Of a stretch of DNA of 64,000 nt, positions 62,096 through 64,000 are shown piece by piece; the first letter of the stretch is position 1, and each line of letters opens with the position of its first letter. Made by a program: the position numbers and the translations under genes. This stretch comes from Podospora comata (Eukaryota > Ascomycota > Sordariomycetes > Sordariales > Podosporaceae), in contig CP071493.1 of assembly GCA_017354895.1 (NCBI GenBank), forward strand, positions 806,001 to 870,000. The letters run 5' to 3'. The notes beneath the pieces were generated by a model, which had not been told where the DNA came from, ran no database searches, and saw nothing but the letters and a program-made list of their open reading frames with translations.

Positions 62096-62574
62096 ATGGG
62101 TGGAGGTAACGTACGTGCAGATCCTCTTGCATCCCCTCCGTCCCCCGACATGTGCCCCAAAATGTTCCCCCCCCAGATCCTCATCCCCGTTTCTTGCCCG
62201 CTCGGCCGTGAAGGGCCCGGCCGGCGCGGCCCTTCAAACCTACGTGGCACAGCGGAATAAGGTACTGACAGAAAGTCAATATAGGGAGCCAAGGCCGCGC
62301 AGAAGCGTGCCCGCAACGCAAAGGATGCTGCCCCCAAGGCCGCTTCTCAGCTCAAGAGCGTAGGTACTCCGTGTCTGGTGTGGGCAACAAGAAGCAGATT
62401 GCTGATGTGATACCTGATAAACAGAACGAGAAGGCCATGAGCATCATCTGCAACATCTGCAAGCAGACCTTCCTCTCGACCTCCCGCAAGCCCCAGCTCG
62501 AGCAGCACTCCAGCAGCGGCAAGCACGCCGGGAAACACACGTTTGAGCAGTGCTTCCCCGAGTACAAGGAGTAG
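62096..62574 (+). CDS. Small C2H2-type zinc finger protein
   Basis: Three exons, 62096-62110, 62285-62359, 62425-62574 (79 residues). The first exon codes only MGGGN; the second gives the Lys/Ala-rich GAKAAQKRARNAKDAA part; the third carries CNICKQTFLSTSRKPQLEQH followed by SSSGKHAGK, a single C2H2 finger. The length and layout match the small, widely conserved eukaryotic 4F5/zf-met2-like proteins. Function is not established; nucleic acid binding is inferred from the finger and the basic N-terminus. Splice signals (GTACGT, CTGAC-like, ATATAG; GTAGGT, AACAG) support the model. Confidence 0.85.
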
Positions 62575-62982
62575 GAAATGTCTACTATCTGAACGATCAA
62601 TGACCAACATTGCATAAAAACAACCCAAAAAAATGGCGAAGCGGGCGGCGCTAGGCAAACAGACAGGCAAGGGACAAAGCTAGGCGTAGGGTATGGGCAT
62701 GATGGGCGACGCAGCAGGCGTGATGGCATCAGCGAACTGGCGTAACGAGGTTGATATTCGGGATATGGTTTGGATTTTTTGACGGGCATCCTCCTGGTTC
62801 TGGATGGGCATGACTGACTGGAAGTTTTCTGGCCATAGGCACTAGCTCGTCCAGAAGAAACAGAGGCATGATATGGATCACGTATTGGTATGAGACTGCT
62901 GTGGAAAAACTTCCATGATGAAAACCAAGGCTATGCTGTACCCCCTTGAACCCAAAAACTCCAAACTAAAAGCACCAGTCCT
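62575..62982. other. Convergent intergenic region, no gene seen
   Basis: The 3' flanks of the zinc-finger gene and the oxygenase gene. Nothing else visible. Confidence 0.5.
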
Positions 62983-63989
62983 TTAATGAGCCTCCACAGC
63001 CTTCCCCTCGCCTACAATGGGCACCGCCTCCACGACGGGACTCTTCTTCCTCGCCAACGCAGCCTGCTCAGCCCTCACGCTCTCCAAAATGTCCGGATAC
63101 CAAATCTCACCCACATCCTGATGGCTCTTGACCCGGTTCCTCAACGTCGCCTCCCCCAACGTCTTGGCCACCCCTCCCTTCCTAAACGTAAACTCAACAT
63201 CATCCAACCTTCCCCCATTCTCCTCCAGCACCCTCCTCCTCAGTTCCTTGATCTCCTCCTTCACCTGTCCCACCCCCACATTCTCCAAATCCTCAAACTC
63301 TGCGTCCCCGCTCACGCCCTGAAAGAAAGGAATGCTATACCTCGCCCCTTTGCCCGCCTCCGGAGACAAGACCCTGTGCGTAGTACTCACACAAACCCCC
63401 TGAGTGAGCGCCTCCAGCCCCTGCCCTATCGCCACGACAAGCGTCCCGTCAATAGGAGGGCAATCAATCCACTCACCCCTCATATTCTGCACCTGCAATC
63501 CCCTGTGCTGACTAGCCTGCAGCAAGTAACTACTCAGCATACTATCCTTGTGCGGCCCAACCCCTTGGTTTCCCTTCCCGCTCCCCAACGTGCCCACGTC
63601 GGGGTACTTTACAATCTTGAGCTTGTGCTGCTGCGTTTGGTTTTGTCTCCCGCCGAAGCCAGGGCCGTCAAAGTACTTGTTGAATGCGTCGGGAGGGAGG
63701 TCGATGGCCTCGGCGATGAGGGAGGTGAAGGAAATGGATATCTCCCCCATGCGGTTCATGTACTCGGTGAATGTCTCCCGGAAGTTGGGCAAGATGGATG
63801 AAGAGGGCCACTGGTTAGGCGCGAGGAGGTTGTCGTATAAGGGGGCGTCGGGGCCGGGGAGGGGGTGCTCAGTAGACAAGTCGATCTGCTCGCGGTGGTC
63901 GATCCCACCGGCGGTGATCTCGGCAGAGAGACGGGAGTAGCCCAGGAAGGAGGGGGCGTTTTTCATTTCGATTTTGAGTCTTATATCTC
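62983..63989 (-). CDS. 2-oxoglutarate/Fe(II) oxygenase, isopenicillin N synthase-like (5' end outside window)
   Basis: Non-haem iron oxygenase of the isopenicillin N synthase-like group; the substrate cannot be told. The visible part is one exon, from an acceptor (CTAACCAG) at 63990 down to the stop; codons continue in frame above the first Met (63966), so the N-terminus lies off the right edge. Counting from that Met: NAPSFLGYSRLSAE, REQIDL, the iron ligands His139 and Asp141 in GPHKD, the distal His197 in STTHRVL, and the 2-oxoglutarate-binding RxS at Arg209/Ser211 (RYSIPFFQG). A typical C-terminal extension with GEIWYPDIL follows. Confidence 0.9.
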
Positions 63990-64000
63990 CTGGTTAGTTA

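Noticed and set aside
1-64000. Transposons, retroelements or RIP-mutated repeats
   Set aside because: No long terminal repeats, inverted repeats, transposase or reverse transcriptase frames, and no strongly AT-rich block. The DTGAT gene has host-gene structure.

Overview
The window is nuclear DNA of a filamentous ascomycete, most likely a Sordariomycete. The evidence is short introns (44-200 bp) with GTRNGT donors, CTAAC/CTGAC branch sites and YAG acceptors; CT-rich leaders; and a gene set typical of that class (Nox1-type NADPH oxidase, class I myosin, L-arabinitol 4-dehydrogenase, Pfa4, a filamentous-fungal G1 cyclin). I saw no rRNA, tRNA, transposon or AT-rich RIP-like block. All gene models below were spliced by hand from consensus signals, and every junction was checked for reading frame.

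Layout, left: a partial minus-strand reading frame at the edge; the Cdk-binding protein Cks1 (-); a tandem-bromodomain Rsc4-like chromatin remodeller subunit (+); a large unknown membrane protein with an 8-His and a 38-Glu tract (+); Nox1 (-). Then 3.7 kb of shared upstream DNA, myosin-I (+), a polytopic GT90/CAP10-type glycosyltransferase (-) and the palmitoyltransferase Pfa4 (+).

Layout, centre: about 14 kb (roughly 24.25-38.26 kb) with no credible protein gene, followed by a CT-rich, intron-bearing leader of about 1.8 kb and the intronless G1 cyclin at 40.06-41.29 kb. This gene desert in front of a G1 cyclin is the most unusual large-scale feature of an otherwise gene-dense window.

Layout, right: two divergent unknown genes sharing a 537-bp promoter, one carrying a retropepsin-like DTGAT motif and the other encoding a 1245-residue orphan protein; ATP synthase subunit g; L-arabinitol 4-dehydrogenase; a tiny two-exon gene for a predicted 58-residue secreted peptide with four cysteines; a BAP31-type ER membrane protein; a DUF1479 iron/2-oxoglutarate oxygenase; a helix-hairpin-helix protein; a 79-residue zinc-finger protein; and a 2-oxoglutarate oxygenase running off the right edge.

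There is no single pathway cluster. Cell-cycle control (Cks1, G1 cyclin) and polarised growth (Nox1, myosin-I, Pfa4) are over-represented, but these may simply be housekeeping neighbours. No obviously new multi-gene system is visible. The best leads are the gene desert with its cyclin leader, the secreted-peptide gene, and the divergent retropepsin-like/orphan pair.
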